Positions 25,153-35,245 are shown, counted from the first letter of the stretch. The stretch is DNA of 41,682 nt from Bacteroides graminisolvens DSM 19988 = JCM 15093 (GCF_000428125.1 NZ_ATZI01000021.1:1-41682), one strand, 5' to 3'. Program-made: numbers and translations. The notes: generated by a model from the sequence alone, not told the origin.

Positions 25153-27105
25153 ATGATTTCAGTTGAAGGTTTAAAAGTAGAATTTAACGCCACTCCGCTA
25201 TTTGAAGACGTTACCTATGTTATAAATAAGAAAGATAGAATTGCATTGGTCGGCAAGAATGGTGCCGGTAAGTCGACTATGCTTAAAATATTGGCAGGTT
25301 TGCAACAACCTACTTCCGGTGTTGTTGCTTTGCCTAAAGACACGACCATTGGATACTTACCCCAGGTCATGGTACTTGCCGATAAAAATACGGTGATGCA
25401 AGAAGCTGAGAAAGCTTTCGAACATATTTTTGATATGCAGAAAGAGCTGGAGCGCATGAATCAGGAGCTGGCTGAACGTACCGACTATGAATCAGAAGAT
25501 TACCATAAACTCATTGACCGGTTTACACATGAGAATGAACGCTTCTTGATGATGGGCGGCACCAATTTCCATGCAGAAATAGAACGGACTCTAGTGGGTT
25601 TGGGATTTAAAAGAGAAGACTTTGATCGTCCCACTTCCGAATTTAGTGGCGGTTGGCGTATGCGTATTGAATTAGCTAAATTATTGCTTCGCCAGCCCGA
25701 CGTTTTGTTATTGGATGAGCCGACCAACCATTTGGATATAGAATCAATTCAGTGGTTGGAGACATTTCTTTCTACCCGTGCCAATGCGGTTGTGCTGGTG
25801 AGTCACGACCGGGCCTTTATTAATAATGTGACGACTCGTACCATTGAGATTTCGTGCGGACACATTTATGATTATAAAGTGTCTTATGATCAATATGTTA
25901 TTCTACGTAAGGAGCGTCGCGAGCAACAACTGCGTGCGTACGAAAACCAACAAAAACAAATACAGGATACGGAAGATTTCATTGAGCGCTTCCGTTATAA
26001 GGCTACGAAGGCTGTGCAGGTGCAAAGCCGCATCAAGCAACTGGAGAAGATAGAGCGAATTGAAGTGGATGAAGAGGATAATTCGGCTCTGCGTCTCAAA
26101 TTCCCTCCTGCTTCGCGTTCTGGAAGCTATCCGGTTATCTGCGAAGATGTACAGAAGAAGTATGGCAATCATGTTGTTTTCCACGATGTCAATCTTACCA
26201 TCAATAGGGGAGATAAGGTGGCCTTTGTCGGTAAAAATGGTGAAGGAAAATCGACCTTGGTGAAGTGCATTATGAATGAGATTGATTTCGATGGCAAATT
26301 ACTCATCGGACACAATGTTCAAATAGGTTACTTTGCACAAAATCAGGCACAAATGCTTGAAGGTGAACTTACTGTGTTCGATACGATAGACCGTGTGGCT
26401 GTGGGTGATATTCGTAATAAAATTCGCGATATACTCGGTGCTTTCATGTTTGGAGGTGAAGCCTCTGATAAGAAAGTAAAGGTATTGTCGGGTGGCGAAC
26501 GTAGCCGATTGGCTATGATTAAGTTACTTTTACAGCCGGTGAATCTGTTGATACTTGACGAGCCGACCAACCATTTGGATATGCGTTCCAAGGATGTATT
26601 GAAAGAAGCAATTCGTGAATTTGAGGGGACGGTAATTTTAGTTAGCCATGACCGTGACTTTTTAGATGGACTGGCGACTAAAGTATATGAGTTCGGTAGC
26701 GGATTGGTAAAAGAACATCTGGGGGGAATCTATGAATTCCTGCAACGGAAAAAATTGGAAGACTTGAATGAACTTCAGAAAAGTATTCCTTCCGGAGGTA
26801 GTGCAACTTCAACAATTGCAGATTCACAAGGTGTTGTTTCCGATAATAAACTTTCTTATGAGGCACAAAAAGAGCTGAATAAGAAGATAAAGAAAATGGA
26901 GAAGCAAGTCGCTGATTGCGAGAAAGCAATTGAAGAACTGGAATCAGCTATAGCGATTGTTGAAACTAAAATGGGCACTGTAGAAGGAGCATCGGATATG
27001 TCTCTTTATGAGCAGCATCAAAAACTGAAAATGCAACTTGATAGAACAGTTGAGGAGTGGGAACAATCTTCAATCGAACTGGATGAAATAAAAACAAATG
27101 GATGA
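25153..27105 (+). CDS. ABC-F family ATPase (ribosome-associated)
   Basis: 650 residues with two fused ABC ATPase domains and no membrane segments. Domain 1: Walker A GKNGAGKST at 34-42, signature EFSGGWRMRIELA, Walker B LLLDEPTNHLD. A linker with long charged helices (about 240-320, ending RLKFPPASRSG) separates it from domain 2: Walker A GKNGEGKST at 360-368, LSGGERSRLAM and LLILDEPTNHLD. The C-terminal 100 residues form a coiled coil (ELNKKIKKMEKQVADCEKAI). Such proteins act on the ribosome (translation factors of the EttA/Uup type, some giving antibiotic resistance). The C-terminal coiled coil points to the Uup-like branch, not to a specific resistance gene. Confidence 0.92.
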   Translation: MISVEGLKVEFNATPLFEDVTYVINKKDRIALVGKNGAGKSTMLKILAGLQQPTSGVVALPKDTTIGYLPQVMVLADKNTVMQEAEKAFEHIFDMQKELERMNQELAERTDYESEDYHKLIDRFTHENERFLMMGGTNFHAEIERTLVGLGFKREDFDRPTSEFSGGWRMRIELAKLLLRQPDVLLLDEPTNHLDIESIQWLETFLSTRANAVVLVSHDRAFINNVTTRTIEISCGHIYDYKVSYDQYVILRKERREQQLRAYENQQKQIQDTEDFIERFRYKATKAVQVQSRIKQLEKIERIEVDEEDNSALRLKFPPASRSGSYPVICEDVQKKYGNHVVFHDVNLTINRGDKVAFVGKNGEGKSTLVKCIMNEIDFDGKLLIGHNVQIGYFAQNQAQMLEGELTVFDTIDRVAVGDIRNKIRDILGAFMFGGEASDKKVKVLSGGERSRLAMIKLLLQPVNLLILDEPTNHLDMRSKDVLKEAIREFEGTVILVSHDRDFLDGLATKVYEFGSGLVKEHLGGIYEFLQRKKLEDLNELQKSIPSGGSATSTIADSQGVVSDNKLSYEAQKELNKKIKKMEKQVADCEKAIEELESAIAIVETKMGTVEGASDMSLYEQHQKLKMQLDRTVEEWEQSSIELDEIKTNG

Positions 27106-27206
27106 TTAAAAACGTTTTTTTGATTATCTATAGATATAAACCCCTATTTATTAACTAAACAGATTTGAGTCTCTTGAAGGCTCGGTATGTATATTGTTAT
27201 TTTATG

Positions 27207-29240
27207 ATGAAAGTGAGAAATTATTTACCAATTTTGGCGCTGTGCCTGATGGGCACAAGCTGTGGTAGCAATAAAGATGCTACACTATCCTCGGGTATTG
27301 ATGTGGCAAACTTGGATACAACTGCTGTTCCCGGAACAAGTTTCTATCAGTTTGCTAATGGTGGTTGGATGCAGAAACATCCTCTAACAAATGAGTATTC
27401 ACGCTTTGGCTCTTTCGATATGTTGGCCGAAAACAATCGTAAGCAGTTACGTGAATTAATAGAAGAACTGGCAGCTGCAAAGCATGAAAAAGGTAGCGTA
27501 GCGCAAAAAGTAGGTGATTTATATAATATAGCACTAGATAGTGTGAAATTAAATAAGGAGGGAGCAGCACCTATTAAGGCTGAGTTAGATAAGATTGCGT
27601 CGCTCAAAGACAAAGCTCAAATTGTCTCAATGATAGCAGAGATGCAACAAAAAGGTATGTTCCCTTATTTTGTCTTGTATGTCAGTGCCGATGATATGAA
27701 TAGTACAGTTAATCTGGTACAAACATATCAAGGTGGTATCGGTATGGGTGAACGTGATTATTATCTGGAAAATGATGATAAAACAAAAGAGATACGCGAA
27801 AAGTATAAAGAACATGTTGCAAAGATGTTCCGCTTGGCAGGACGCGATGAAGCATCGGCTCAGAAAGCGGTTGAATCAGTAATGAATATTGAAACACGTT
27901 TGGCTAAAGCTGCACGTTCCAGAGTGGAACTTCGTAATCCGCGGGCAAATTATAATAAGAAAAGCATAGAGGCACTGAACAAGGAATATCCGGTACTCGG
28001 ATGGAATACTCTTTTAAAGTCTGTAGGACTCTCGGCTGTTAAGGAAATTAATGTAGGACAGCCAAATGCAATGAAAGAGGTGAATGATGTGATTAATTCA
28101 GTATCAATGGATCAACAGATTGACTACTTGCAATGGAATGTGATCAATTCAGCTGCTTCTTATTTGAGTGATGATTTTGAACAACAGAACTTCGATTTCT
28201 TCGAGAAGACAATGTCTGGCAAACAAGAGCAGCAACCTCGTTGGAAACGTGCCGTAAGTACGGTAAACAGTTCGCTGGGAGAGGCTGTTGGACAAATGTA
28301 TGTAGAAAAGTATTTTCCTGCCGCAGCCAAAGAGCGCATGGTAACTTTGGTGAGAAATTTGCAAACTTCCTTGGGCGAACGTATTAAGGGTCTTGAATGG
28401 ATGAGTGAGGCTACCAAGGAAAAGGCTTTGGAAAAACTAGCTACTTTTCATGTGAAGATTGGTTATCCTGACAAATGGAAAGATTATTCTTCTTTAGAAG
28501 TGAAGAACGACTCTTATTGGGCTAATATAGAACGTGCCAGTGCATGGCAATATGCCGAAATGGTTGCAAAGGCAGGCAAACCTGTCGATAAGGATGAATG
28601 GCTGATGACTCCTCAAACTGTAAATGCCTATTATAACCCTACTACAAACGAAATATGTTTCCCTGCTGGTATATTGCAATATCCTTTCTTTGATATGAAT
28701 GCAGATGATGCATTTAACTACGGAGCCATTGGGGTTGTGATTGGTCACGAAATGACACACGGCTTTGATGATCAGGGACGCCAGTACGATAAGGATGGAA
28801 ACCTGAAGGATTGGTGGACTGCCGAAGATGCCAAGAATTTTGAAAAAAGAGCCGCGGTTATGATTAACCATTTTGATAGTATTGAAGTAGCACCAGGAGT
28901 ACATGCTAACGGTCAGTTTACCTTAGGTGAGAATATTGCCGATCATGGTGGTTTGCAGGTTTCTTTTCAAGCTTTTAAAAAGGCAACATCAGATAAGCCG
29001 CTGAATACCGTACAAGGCTTTACTCCTGAACAAAGATTCTTCTTAGCATATGCTAATGTTTGGGCTGGGAATATCCGTCCGGAAGAGATTCTGCGACTGA
29101 CGAAAATTGATCCGCACTCGTTAGGGAAATGGCGTGTTGACGGAGCTCTTCCTCATATTGCTGCTTGGTATGATGCCTTTGGCGTAACCGAAAAAGATAA
29201 GTTGTTTTTGCCTGCTGAGCAACGAGCATCTATCTGGTAA
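27207..29240 (+). CDS. pepO: M13-family zinc metallopeptidase lipoprotein (PepO-like)
   Basis: 677 residues if translated from ATG 27207 (an in-frame ATG 42 bases upstream adds a sequence unlike a signal). The signal (YLPILALCLMGTSC) ends at Cys 19, so the protein is probably lipidated and periplasmic or at the outer membrane. The M13 zinc motif HEMTH is at 514-518 and the second motif ENIAD at about 575-579. The N-terminal half carries the M13 features LDTTAVPGTSFYQFANGGW and RDYYLEND. It should cleave short peptides. M13 enzymes of about 670 residues are standard. Transcribed alone, ending in a strong terminator. Confidence 0.93.
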   Translation: MKVRNYLPILALCLMGTSCGSNKDATLSSGIDVANLDTTAVPGTSFYQFANGGWMQKHPLTNEYSRFGSFDMLAENNRKQLRELIEELAAAKHEKGSVAQKVGDLYNIALDSVKLNKEGAAPIKAELDKIASLKDKAQIVSMIAEMQQKGMFPYFVLYVSADDMNSTVNLVQTYQGGIGMGERDYYLENDDKTKEIREKYKEHVAKMFRLAGRDEASAQKAVESVMNIETRLAKAARSRVELRNPRANYNKKSIEALNKEYPVLGWNTLLKSVGLSAVKEINVGQPNAMKEVNDVINSVSMDQQIDYLQWNVINSAASYLSDDFEQQNFDFFEKTMSGKQEQQPRWKRAVSTVNSSLGEAVGQMYVEKYFPAAAKERMVTLVRNLQTSLGERIKGLEWMSEATKEKALEKLATFHVKIGYPDKWKDYSSLEVKNDSYWANIERASAWQYAEMVAKAGKPVDKDEWLMTPQTVNAYYNPTTNEICFPAGILQYPFFDMNADDAFNYGAIGVVIGHEMTHGFDDQGRQYDKDGNLKDWWTAEDAKNFEKRAAVMINHFDSIEVAPGVHANGQFTLGENIADHGGLQVSFQAFKKATSDKPLNTVQGFTPEQRFFLAYANVWAGNIRPEEILRLTKIDPHSLGKWRVDGALPHIAAWYDAFGVTEKDKLFLPAEQRASIW

Positions 29241-29268
29241 GAATTTGCTTTTTCCACACAAATAGATT

Positions 29269-29306
29269 AAGCTCCGCTCCTCACACTGAGGAGCGGAGCT
29301 TTTTTA
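29269..29306 (+). terminator. Terminator of the M13 peptidase gene
   Basis: Perfect 15-bp stem AAGCTCCGCTCCTCA / TGAGGAGCGGAGCTT with a 3-base loop and a T run, 28 bases after the stop codon. Confidence 0.93.
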
Positions 29307-29352
29307 GTATTAATTTACACCTTATTTATAACGTTTGATGGAACATATTTTG

Positions 29353-29360
29353 TAACTTTG
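29353..29360 (+). promoter_or_regulatory. -7 box of the purH-mre-rod operon
   Basis: TAACTTTG fits TAnnTTTG and lies 27 bases before the purH start. TTTG at 29334-29337 is the nearest upstream element, but the 15-base gap is short. Confidence 0.5.
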
Positions 29361-29387
29361 CACATCAATTACATAACTCTTAGTAAA

Positions 29388-30911
29388 ATGTCTGGATTGA
29401 AGAAAATAAAAACCGCTCTTGTTTCAGTCTATCATAAAGAAGGATTAGACGAAATTATTACAAAACTCCATGAAGACGGAGTTGAATTCCTCTCTACCGG
29501 AGGTACACGACAGTTTATTGAATCATTGGGTTACCCTTGTAAAGCTGTGGAAGACCTGACTTCTTATCCTTCAATCTTGGGGGGAAGAGTGAAAACACTT
29601 CATCCGAAAATTTTCGGCGGAATTTTATGTCGTCGTGAACTGGAACAAGACAGACAACAAATAGAGGAATATGAAATCCCCGAAATAGATTTGGTTATTG
29701 TTGATTTGTATCCGTTTGAAGCAACAGTGGCTTCGGGGGCTGATGAGGCTACCGTCATAGAAAAGATTGATATCGGCGGGATTTCTTTGATTCGAGCTGC
29801 TGCTAAGAATTACAATGATGTGGTGATTGTTGCTTCACAATTGCAATATAAGCCCTTGTTGGATATGTTGATGGAGCATGGTGCAACATCTTCGTTGGAA
29901 GAGCGCCGCTGGATGGCGAAAGAGGCTTTTGCTGTTTCTTCACATTACGATTCTGCTATTTTTAACTATTTTGATGGAGCAGAAAATTCAGCATTTCGTT
30001 GTTCTGCAAATGATCAAAAGGCTCTTCGCTATGGAGAAAATCCTCATCAGAAAGGCTTCTTCTACGGTAATCTAGATGCTATCTTTGATCAGATTCACGG
30101 AAAAGAAATTTCTTACAATAACTTGTTGGATATCAATGCAGCTGTTGAGTTGATTGATGAATTTGAAGATCTGACTTTTGCTGTATTGAAGCATAATAAT
30201 GCATGTGGTTTAGCTTCTCGACCCACTGTATTGGAGGCTTGGAAAGATGCGTTGGCAGGTGATCCCGTGTCGGCTTATGGTGGCGTATTGATTACCAATG
30301 CTGTTATTGATAGAGAAGCCGCGGCAGAAATAGATAAAATTTTCTTTGAAGTAATTATTGCGCCCGATTATGATGTCGATGCGCTTGAAATATTGGGCCA
30401 GAAAAAAAATAGAATTATTTTAGTCCGTAAAGAACAAAAATTGCCTAAGACTCAATTCCGTTCTTTGTTGAACGGGGTCTTGGTACAAGAAAGAGACTTA
30501 AATATAGAAACAACTGCCGATTTAAAGACAGTAACAAATACTATCCCTACAGAACAAGAAATTTCAGACATGCTTTTTGCCAATAAGATTGTAAAAAACA
30601 GTAAGTCGAATGCCATTGTTTTAGCAAAGGGAAAGCAATTGTTAGCTAGCGGAGTTGGACAAACTTCGCGTGTTGACGCATTGAAGCAGGCGATAGAGAA
30701 AGCGAAAGCTTTTGGATTTGAACTTGAAGGTGCTGTTATGGCATCTGATGCGTTTTTCCCTTTCCCCGATTGTGTTGAAATTGCACACAAGGAAGGTGTA
30801 AAGGCGGTAATTCAACCCGGTGGTTCAGTGAGAGACCAACAAACTTTTGATTATTGTAATGAACATGGTGTTGCAATGGTTACCACGGGTATTCGTCATT
30901 TTAAACACTAA
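29388..30911 (+). CDS. purH: Bifunctional AICAR formyltransferase / IMP cyclohydrolase
   Basis: Catalyses the last two steps of purine synthesis: formyl transfer to AICAR, then closure to IMP. 507 residues from MSGLKKI at 29388; an in-frame ATG 30 bases upstream falls in the promoter region. The N-terminal IMP cyclohydrolase (MGS-like) domain shows EGLDEIITKLHEDGVEFLST and GGRVKTLHPKIFGGIL. The formyltransferase part has RYGENPHQKG, KHNNACGLA (KHxNPCG in many homologues) and SDAFFPFPD, ending with QPGGSVRDQQ. It lies 14 bases upstream of mreB with no terminator between, so it appears to lead the cell-shape operon. Confidence 0.95.
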   Translation: MSGLKKIKTALVSVYHKEGLDEIITKLHEDGVEFLSTGGTRQFIESLGYPCKAVEDLTSYPSILGGRVKTLHPKIFGGILCRRELEQDRQQIEEYEIPEIDLVIVDLYPFEATVASGADEATVIEKIDIGGISLIRAAAKNYNDVVIVASQLQYKPLLDMLMEHGATSSLEERRWMAKEAFAVSSHYDSAIFNYFDGAENSAFRCSANDQKALRYGENPHQKGFFYGNLDAIFDQIHGKEISYNNLLDINAAVELIDEFEDLTFAVLKHNNACGLASRPTVLEAWKDALAGDPVSAYGGVLITNAVIDREAAAEIDKIFFEVIIAPDYDVDALEILGQKKNRIILVRKEQKLPKTQFRSLLNGVLVQERDLNIETTADLKTVTNTIPTEQEISDMLFANKIVKNSKSNAIVLAKGKQLLASGVGQTSRVDALKQAIEKAKAFGFELEGAVMASDAFFPFPDCVEIAHKEGVKAVIQPGGSVRDQQTFDYCNEHGVAMVTTGIRHFKH

Positions 30912-30925
30912 CAAAGAAAATAAAA

Positions 30926-31948
30926 ATGGGATTATTCTCTTTTACTCAGGAAATAGCAATGGACCTTGGGACAGCCAATACAATTATTATCTCAAATGGT
31001 AAGATTGTAGTGGATGAACCTTCTGTTGTGGCTTTAGATCGCAGAACCGATAAAATGATTGCGGTTGGCGACAAAGCAAAGATGATGCATGAAAAAACCC
31101 ACGAGAATATAAAAACAATCCGTCCTTTAAGAGATGGAGTTATTGCAGATTTTTATGCTTGTGAGCAAATGATGCGTGGATTAATAAAAATGGTTAATAC
31201 CCGTAATCATCTATTTTCTCCTTCATTACGAATGGTGATAGGGGTTCCTTCGGGAAGTACTGAAGTTGAATTGCGTGCTGTACGTGATTCTGCTGAACAT
31301 GCTGGTGGACGAGATGTGTATTTGCTTTTTGAACCCATGGCGGCAGCTATAGGAATTGGTATTGATGTGGAAGCGCCTGAAGGAAATATGATTGTTGATA
31401 TAGGTGGTGGATCTACTGAAATTGCAGTTATTTCCTTGGGGGGTATTGTTTCTAATAACTCAATTCGCATAGCAGGTGATGACTTGACTGCGGATATCCA
31501 GGAATACATGAGCAGACAGCATAATGTGAAGGTTAGTGAGAGAATGGCCGAACGTATAAAAATAAATGTTGGAGCTGCTTTAACTGAGTTGGGTGATGAC
31601 GCCCCAGAGGACTATATTGTACATGGGCCTAACCGTATTACGGCTTTGCCTATGGAGGTACCTGTATGTTATCAAGAGGTTGCTCATTGTCTTGAGAAAT
31701 CTATTTCAAAAATAGAAACGGCCATTTTGAGTGCATTGGAGAAGACTCCGCCAGAACTTTATGCGGATATTGTTCATAACGGTATCTATTTAGCCGGTGG
31801 AGGCGCATTGTTAAGAGGTCTTGACAAACGATTAACTGATAAAATCAACATTCCTTTTCATATTGCAGAGGATCCTTTGCATGCAGTAGCAAAAGGAACA
31901 GGTGTTGCTTTAAAAAATGTGGATCGTTTTTCATTCTTGATGAGATAA
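30926..31948 (+). CDS. mreB: Rod shape-determining protein MreB
   Basis: Actin-like ATPase that forms membrane-bound filaments and directs lateral wall synthesis. 340 residues, full MreB length. Seen: N-terminal MGLFSFTQEIAMDLGTANT with the first phosphate loop, GVIADFYACEQMM, the VGVPSGSTEVELRAVRDSA-like segment (here VIGVPSGSTEVE) near residue 110, MIVDIGGGSTEIAVISL near 155 and the adenosine-site GIYLAGGGALLRGLD near 285. It is followed after 90 bases by mreC. A perfect 11-bp inverted repeat lies in that gap. Confidence 0.97.
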   Translation: MGLFSFTQEIAMDLGTANTIIISNGKIVVDEPSVVALDRRTDKMIAVGDKAKMMHEKTHENIKTIRPLRDGVIADFYACEQMMRGLIKMVNTRNHLFSPSLRMVIGVPSGSTEVELRAVRDSAEHAGGRDVYLLFEPMAAAIGIGIDVEAPEGNMIVDIGGGSTEIAVISLGGIVSNNSIRIAGDDLTADIQEYMSRQHNVKVSERMAERIKINVGAALTELGDDAPEDYIVHGPNRITALPMEVPVCYQEVAHCLEKSISKIETAILSALEKTPPELYADIVHNGIYLAGGGALLRGLDKRLTDKINIPFHIAEDPLHAVAKGTGVALKNVDRFSFLMR

Positions 31949-31979
31949 ATAAGGCTATTGATAGTGAAAATATGAACGT

Positions 31980-32020
31980 GCCAATGTATTACGGATGAAT
32001 GTATCTGTTAATACATTGGC
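31980..32020 (+). other. Hairpin between mreB and mreC
   Basis: Perfect inverted repeat GCCAATGTATT (31980-31990) and AATACATTGGC (32010-32020) with a 19-base loop, 18 bases before mreC. The T content after it is low (TCTTGACG), so it is not a typical terminator. It may shape mRNA stability or partial termination so that MreB is made in excess of MreC; this role is inferred. Confidence 0.6.
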
Positions 32021-32038
32021 TCTTGACGTCTTAGTGTT

Positions 32039-32884
32039 ATGCGGAATTTACTGAATTTTCTCATTAAATATAACTACTGGTTTGTGTTTCTTTTATTGGA
32101 GATAGCTAGTCTGGTTATGTTGTTTCGCTTTAATAATTATCAGCAAAGTGTCTATTTCACCTCTGCGAATGCGATATCAGGCAAGGTATATGCGATCTCG
32201 GGAGGGATTACGTCTTATTTTTACTTGAAATCGGCAAATGAAACTCTTCTTGAACGTAATACGATTCTAGAACGTCAACTCACTTTTCTGCGTAATGCAT
32301 TGAAAGATAGAAATGTAGATTCTCTTGAAATTAATCGTTTAGAAGAACTAAGCAGTTATCAATATAAAACAATTCCGGCGCATGTTATTAACAATAGTTT
32401 GAATTTGGTTAATAACTATTTGACACTTGATAAAGGGAAATCAGATGGAATTTTACCTGAGATGGGGGTGATAGGAGAAGAAGGGGTTGTAGGTATTGTT
32501 TATATGGCGTCAGAACATTATTCGGTTGTGATTTCTGTGCTCAATAGTAAATCAAACATTAGTTGTAAGATAAAGAACAGCGACTATTTTGGCTATTTGA
32601 AGTGGGAGCATGGTGATTCTAGATACGCTTATCTGAAAGATCTTCCTCGACATGCAGAATTTAATTTGGGGGATACAATCATAACGAGTGGATATTCCAC
32701 TGTCTTTCCCGAAGGGGTGATGGTAGGCACAGTTGATGATATGGCCGATTCTAATGATGGACTTTCTTATTTATTAAAAGTGAAGTTAGCCACTAATTTT
32801 GGTAAAATCAGTAATGTGAGGGTTATAACAGATGTTCAGAGGATAGAGCAGGAAGAACTTGAATTAAAAACAAAGGCGCAATGA
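32039..32884 (+). CDS. mreC: Rod shape-determining protein MreC
   Basis: 281 residues. One N-terminal membrane helix (WFVFLLLEIASLVMLFRF, residues 14-31), a periplasmic coiled coil at about 60-110 (NETLLERNTILERQLTFLRN), then the beta-rich MreC core (VINNSLNLVNNYLTLDKGKS, GVVGIVYMAS, ISVLNSKSNISCKIKNS, GDTIITSGYSTVFPEGVMVG). MreC links the MreB filament to MreD and PBP2. The last codons overlap the mreD start (ATGA), a coupling typical of mreC-mreD. Confidence 0.94.
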   Translation: MRNLLNFLIKYNYWFVFLLLEIASLVMLFRFNNYQQSVYFTSANAISGKVYAISGGITSYFYLKSANETLLERNTILERQLTFLRNALKDRNVDSLEINRLEELSSYQYKTIPAHVINNSLNLVNNYLTLDKGKSDGILPEMGVIGEEGVVGIVYMASEHYSVVISVLNSKSNISCKIKNSDYFGYLKWEHGDSRYAYLKDLPRHAEFNLGDTIITSGYSTVFPEGVMVGTVDDMADSNDGLSYLLKVKLATNFGKISNVRVITDVQRIEQEELELKTKAQ

Positions 32885-33378
32885 TAATAAATTACATATA
32901 TCGTATATTATGGTTTGTGGGGTTGGTGCTTTTGCAGGTGCTCATTCTCAATAACATTCATCTCGCAGGATACGCAACTCCTTTTCTTTATACTTACTTT
33001 ATTTTGAAGTTCCCGTCTTCTGTTTCTCGTAATGAATTATTGTTATGGGCATTCTTTTTAGGCTTAATAATTGATGTCTTTTCAAATACGCCAGGTATTA
33101 ATGCATCGGCTACTGTCTTGATGGCTTTTGTCAGGCCTCCTTTATTAACTCTGTTTACACCACGTGATAGCTTTGATAATATAGTTCCATCATTTAAAAC
33201 GATAGGAAATTTCTCTTTTATAAAGTATTTATTAATTTGTTTGTTGATTCACCATGGAGCCTTGTTGACGATTGAATTCTTTTCTTTTGCAGATATAGGA
33301 TCTCTAATATTGCGAATAGCGTCTAGTACGTTGCTAACGTTGAGTTGTATTTTGGCTTTTGAAGGAGTGAAGAAATAA
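32881..33378 (+). CDS. mreD: Rod shape-determining protein MreD
   Basis: 165 residues, almost all membrane: about five helices (IYRILWFVGLVLLQVLILNN, YFILKFP, LLLWAFFLGLIIDVFSN, a helix near 118-135, and LILRIASSTLLTLSCILAF). The sequence FPSSVSRNELLLWAFFLGLI, then DVFSNTPGINAS, is the MreD-type core. The start overlaps mreC by 4 bases and the PBP2 gene begins 1 base after the stop. Integral inner-membrane partner of MreC and PBP2. Confidence 0.9.
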   Translation: MIINYIYRILWFVGLVLLQVLILNNIHLAGYATPFLYTYFILKFPSSVSRNELLLWAFFLGLIIDVFSNTPGINASATVLMAFVRPPLLTLFTPRDSFDNIVPSFKTIGNFSFIKYLLICLLIHHGALLTIEFFSFADIGSLILRIASSTLLTLSCILAFEGVKK

Positions 33379-33379
33379 A

Positions 33380-35245
33380 ATGGCAAAAGATTATCTTTTA
33401 GAAAAACGTAAGTTTGTAATTGGTGGTATAGCTGTATTTATTGTGCTAACCTATATTCTGCGACTTCTTGTTTTGCAGGTAATGACTGATGATTACAAGA
33501 AAAATGCAGATAGCAATGCGTTTCTTAAAAAGACTCAATATCCATCTAGAGGAGCTATCTACGACCGAAACGGTAAATTGTTGGTTTTTAATCAGCCAGC
33601 ATATGATATAACTATTGTTCCTAACGAAATAACGCAGTTGGATACAACTGATCTGTGTAAGACTCTGAACATAACACCTGCATTTTTCTTGAAAAGGATG
33701 CTTGATATTCGTGATAGGAAGCAGAACCCAGGTTATTCTAAATATACACATCAGGTTTTTATGACTCAGCTATCGGCAGCGGAGTGTGGTGTGTTTCAAG
33801 AAAAACTATTTCGTTTTCCGGGATTTTATATACAGCGTAGAACCATTCGTCAATATACATATAATGTTGCTGCACATGCTTTGGGAGATATTGGTGAGGT
33901 CTCAATGAGGGATATTGAAGAAGATGACTATTATGTGAGGGGGGATTATATAGGAAAACAAGGTGTTGAAAAATCATATGAAAAGTATTTAAGAGGAGAA
34001 AAAGGGGTTGAAATTCTTTTAAGAGATGCCCATGGTCGTATTCAAGGGCATTATAAAAACGGCATTTACGATAAAGTACCTATTCCAGGAAAGGATATAA
34101 CACTAAGTTTAGATGTGGAGCTGCAAACGTTAGGGGAGAAGCTGATGCATGGTAAAATGGGAAGTATAGTGGCTATTGAACCTGAAACGGGCGAGATTCT
34201 CTGTTTTGTATCTGCGCCTTCTTATGATCCTATGGCTATGGTAGGACGCCAACGAGGAAAAAATCATCTGGAGTTAGAGAAAGATCCTTTGAAGCCATTG
34301 TTTAATAGACCACTTATGGCTGCATACCCCCCCGGATCAACTTTTAAGACTGCTCAAGGAATGATTTTTTTGCAGGAGGGAATTGTAAATGAAAACACCA
34401 CATTCCCATGTTATCATGGCTTTGTTGTGCCTGGCTTACGTGTTGGCTGTCATGCACACCCTTCACCTATTTCTTTTATGCCGGCTATATCTACTTCCTG
34501 TAATTCTTATTTTTGTTGGGGACTGTATCGAATGATAGATAATAAAAAATACGGTTCTTCTGCTAAAGCGTTAACTGTTTGGAAAGATCATATGGTTTCT
34601 ATGGGATTTGGATATAAACTTGGGGTTGACTTACCTGGTGAGAAGCGCGGCTTAATTCCTAATGCACAATTCTATGATAAAATATATGGTAAAGGGAGAT
34701 GGGGAGGACTGAGGATCATTCATACCTCTATCGGCCAAGGTGAGATATTGCTTACGCCTGTCCAAATGGCAAATTTGGCTGCAACAATAGCGAATAGGGG
34801 ACATTTTATAACTCCTCATATTGTGAAAAAGATACAGCATGATCAATTAGACAGTTTGTATCGCTGCCCAAGATATACAACAATCTCGCCTCAATACTAC
34901 GATTTAGTAGTAAAAGGAATGCGCGGAGCGGTTGTAGGAACAGCATATGGCGCAACATGCCGTGGAGCCAATTTACCTGACATTGAGGTGTGCGGCAAAA
35001 CAGGAACAGCACAAAATAAAGGTAAGGACCACTCTATTTTTATGGGATTTGCCCCGATGAATAAACCTAAAATAGCCATTGCCGTTTATGTAGAGAATGC
35101 TGGCTTTGGGGCTACGTGGGCCGTTCCTATTGCTTCAGTGTTAATGGAAAAATATTTAAAAGGAACTCTTTCACCCGAACGTATGAAAACTGTTGATGAA
35201 ATCAGTAACACTAATTTAATTCAGTATGGCTTCAAGGAGTATTAG
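33380..35245 (+). CDS. mrdA: Penicillin-binding protein 2 (elongation transpeptidase)
   Basis: Class B PBP that cross-links peptidoglycan in the side wall. 621 residues: an N-terminal membrane helix (FVIGGIAVFIVLTYILRLLV, about 12-31), a dimerisation domain (SRGAIYDRNGKLLVFNQPAY near 53), and the transpeptidase with STFK at 320-323 (active-site Ser 320), SCN at 373-375 and KTG at 540-542. These are all three motifs of an active enzyme. The 3' end overlaps rodA by 20 bases, so the two are translated together as PBP2 and RodA partners. Confidence 0.96.
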   Translation: MAKDYLLEKRKFVIGGIAVFIVLTYILRLLVLQVMTDDYKKNADSNAFLKKTQYPSRGAIYDRNGKLLVFNQPAYDITIVPNEITQLDTTDLCKTLNITPAFFLKRMLDIRDRKQNPGYSKYTHQVFMTQLSAAECGVFQEKLFRFPGFYIQRRTIRQYTYNVAAHALGDIGEVSMRDIEEDDYYVRGDYIGKQGVEKSYEKYLRGEKGVEILLRDAHGRIQGHYKNGIYDKVPIPGKDITLSLDVELQTLGEKLMHGKMGSIVAIEPETGEILCFVSAPSYDPMAMVGRQRGKNHLELEKDPLKPLFNRPLMAAYPPGSTFKTAQGMIFLQEGIVNENTTFPCYHGFVVPGLRVGCHAHPSPISFMPAISTSCNSYFCWGLYRMIDNKKYGSSAKALTVWKDHMVSMGFGYKLGVDLPGEKRGLIPNAQFYDKIYGKGRWGGLRIIHTSIGQGEILLTPVQMANLAATIANRGHFITPHIVKKIQHDQLDSLYRCPRYTTISPQYYDLVVKGMRGAVVGTAYGATCRGANLPDIEVCGKTGTAQNKGKDHSIFMGFAPMNKPKIAIAVYVENAGFGATWAVPIASVLMEKYLKGTLSPERMKTVDEISNTNLIQYGFKEY

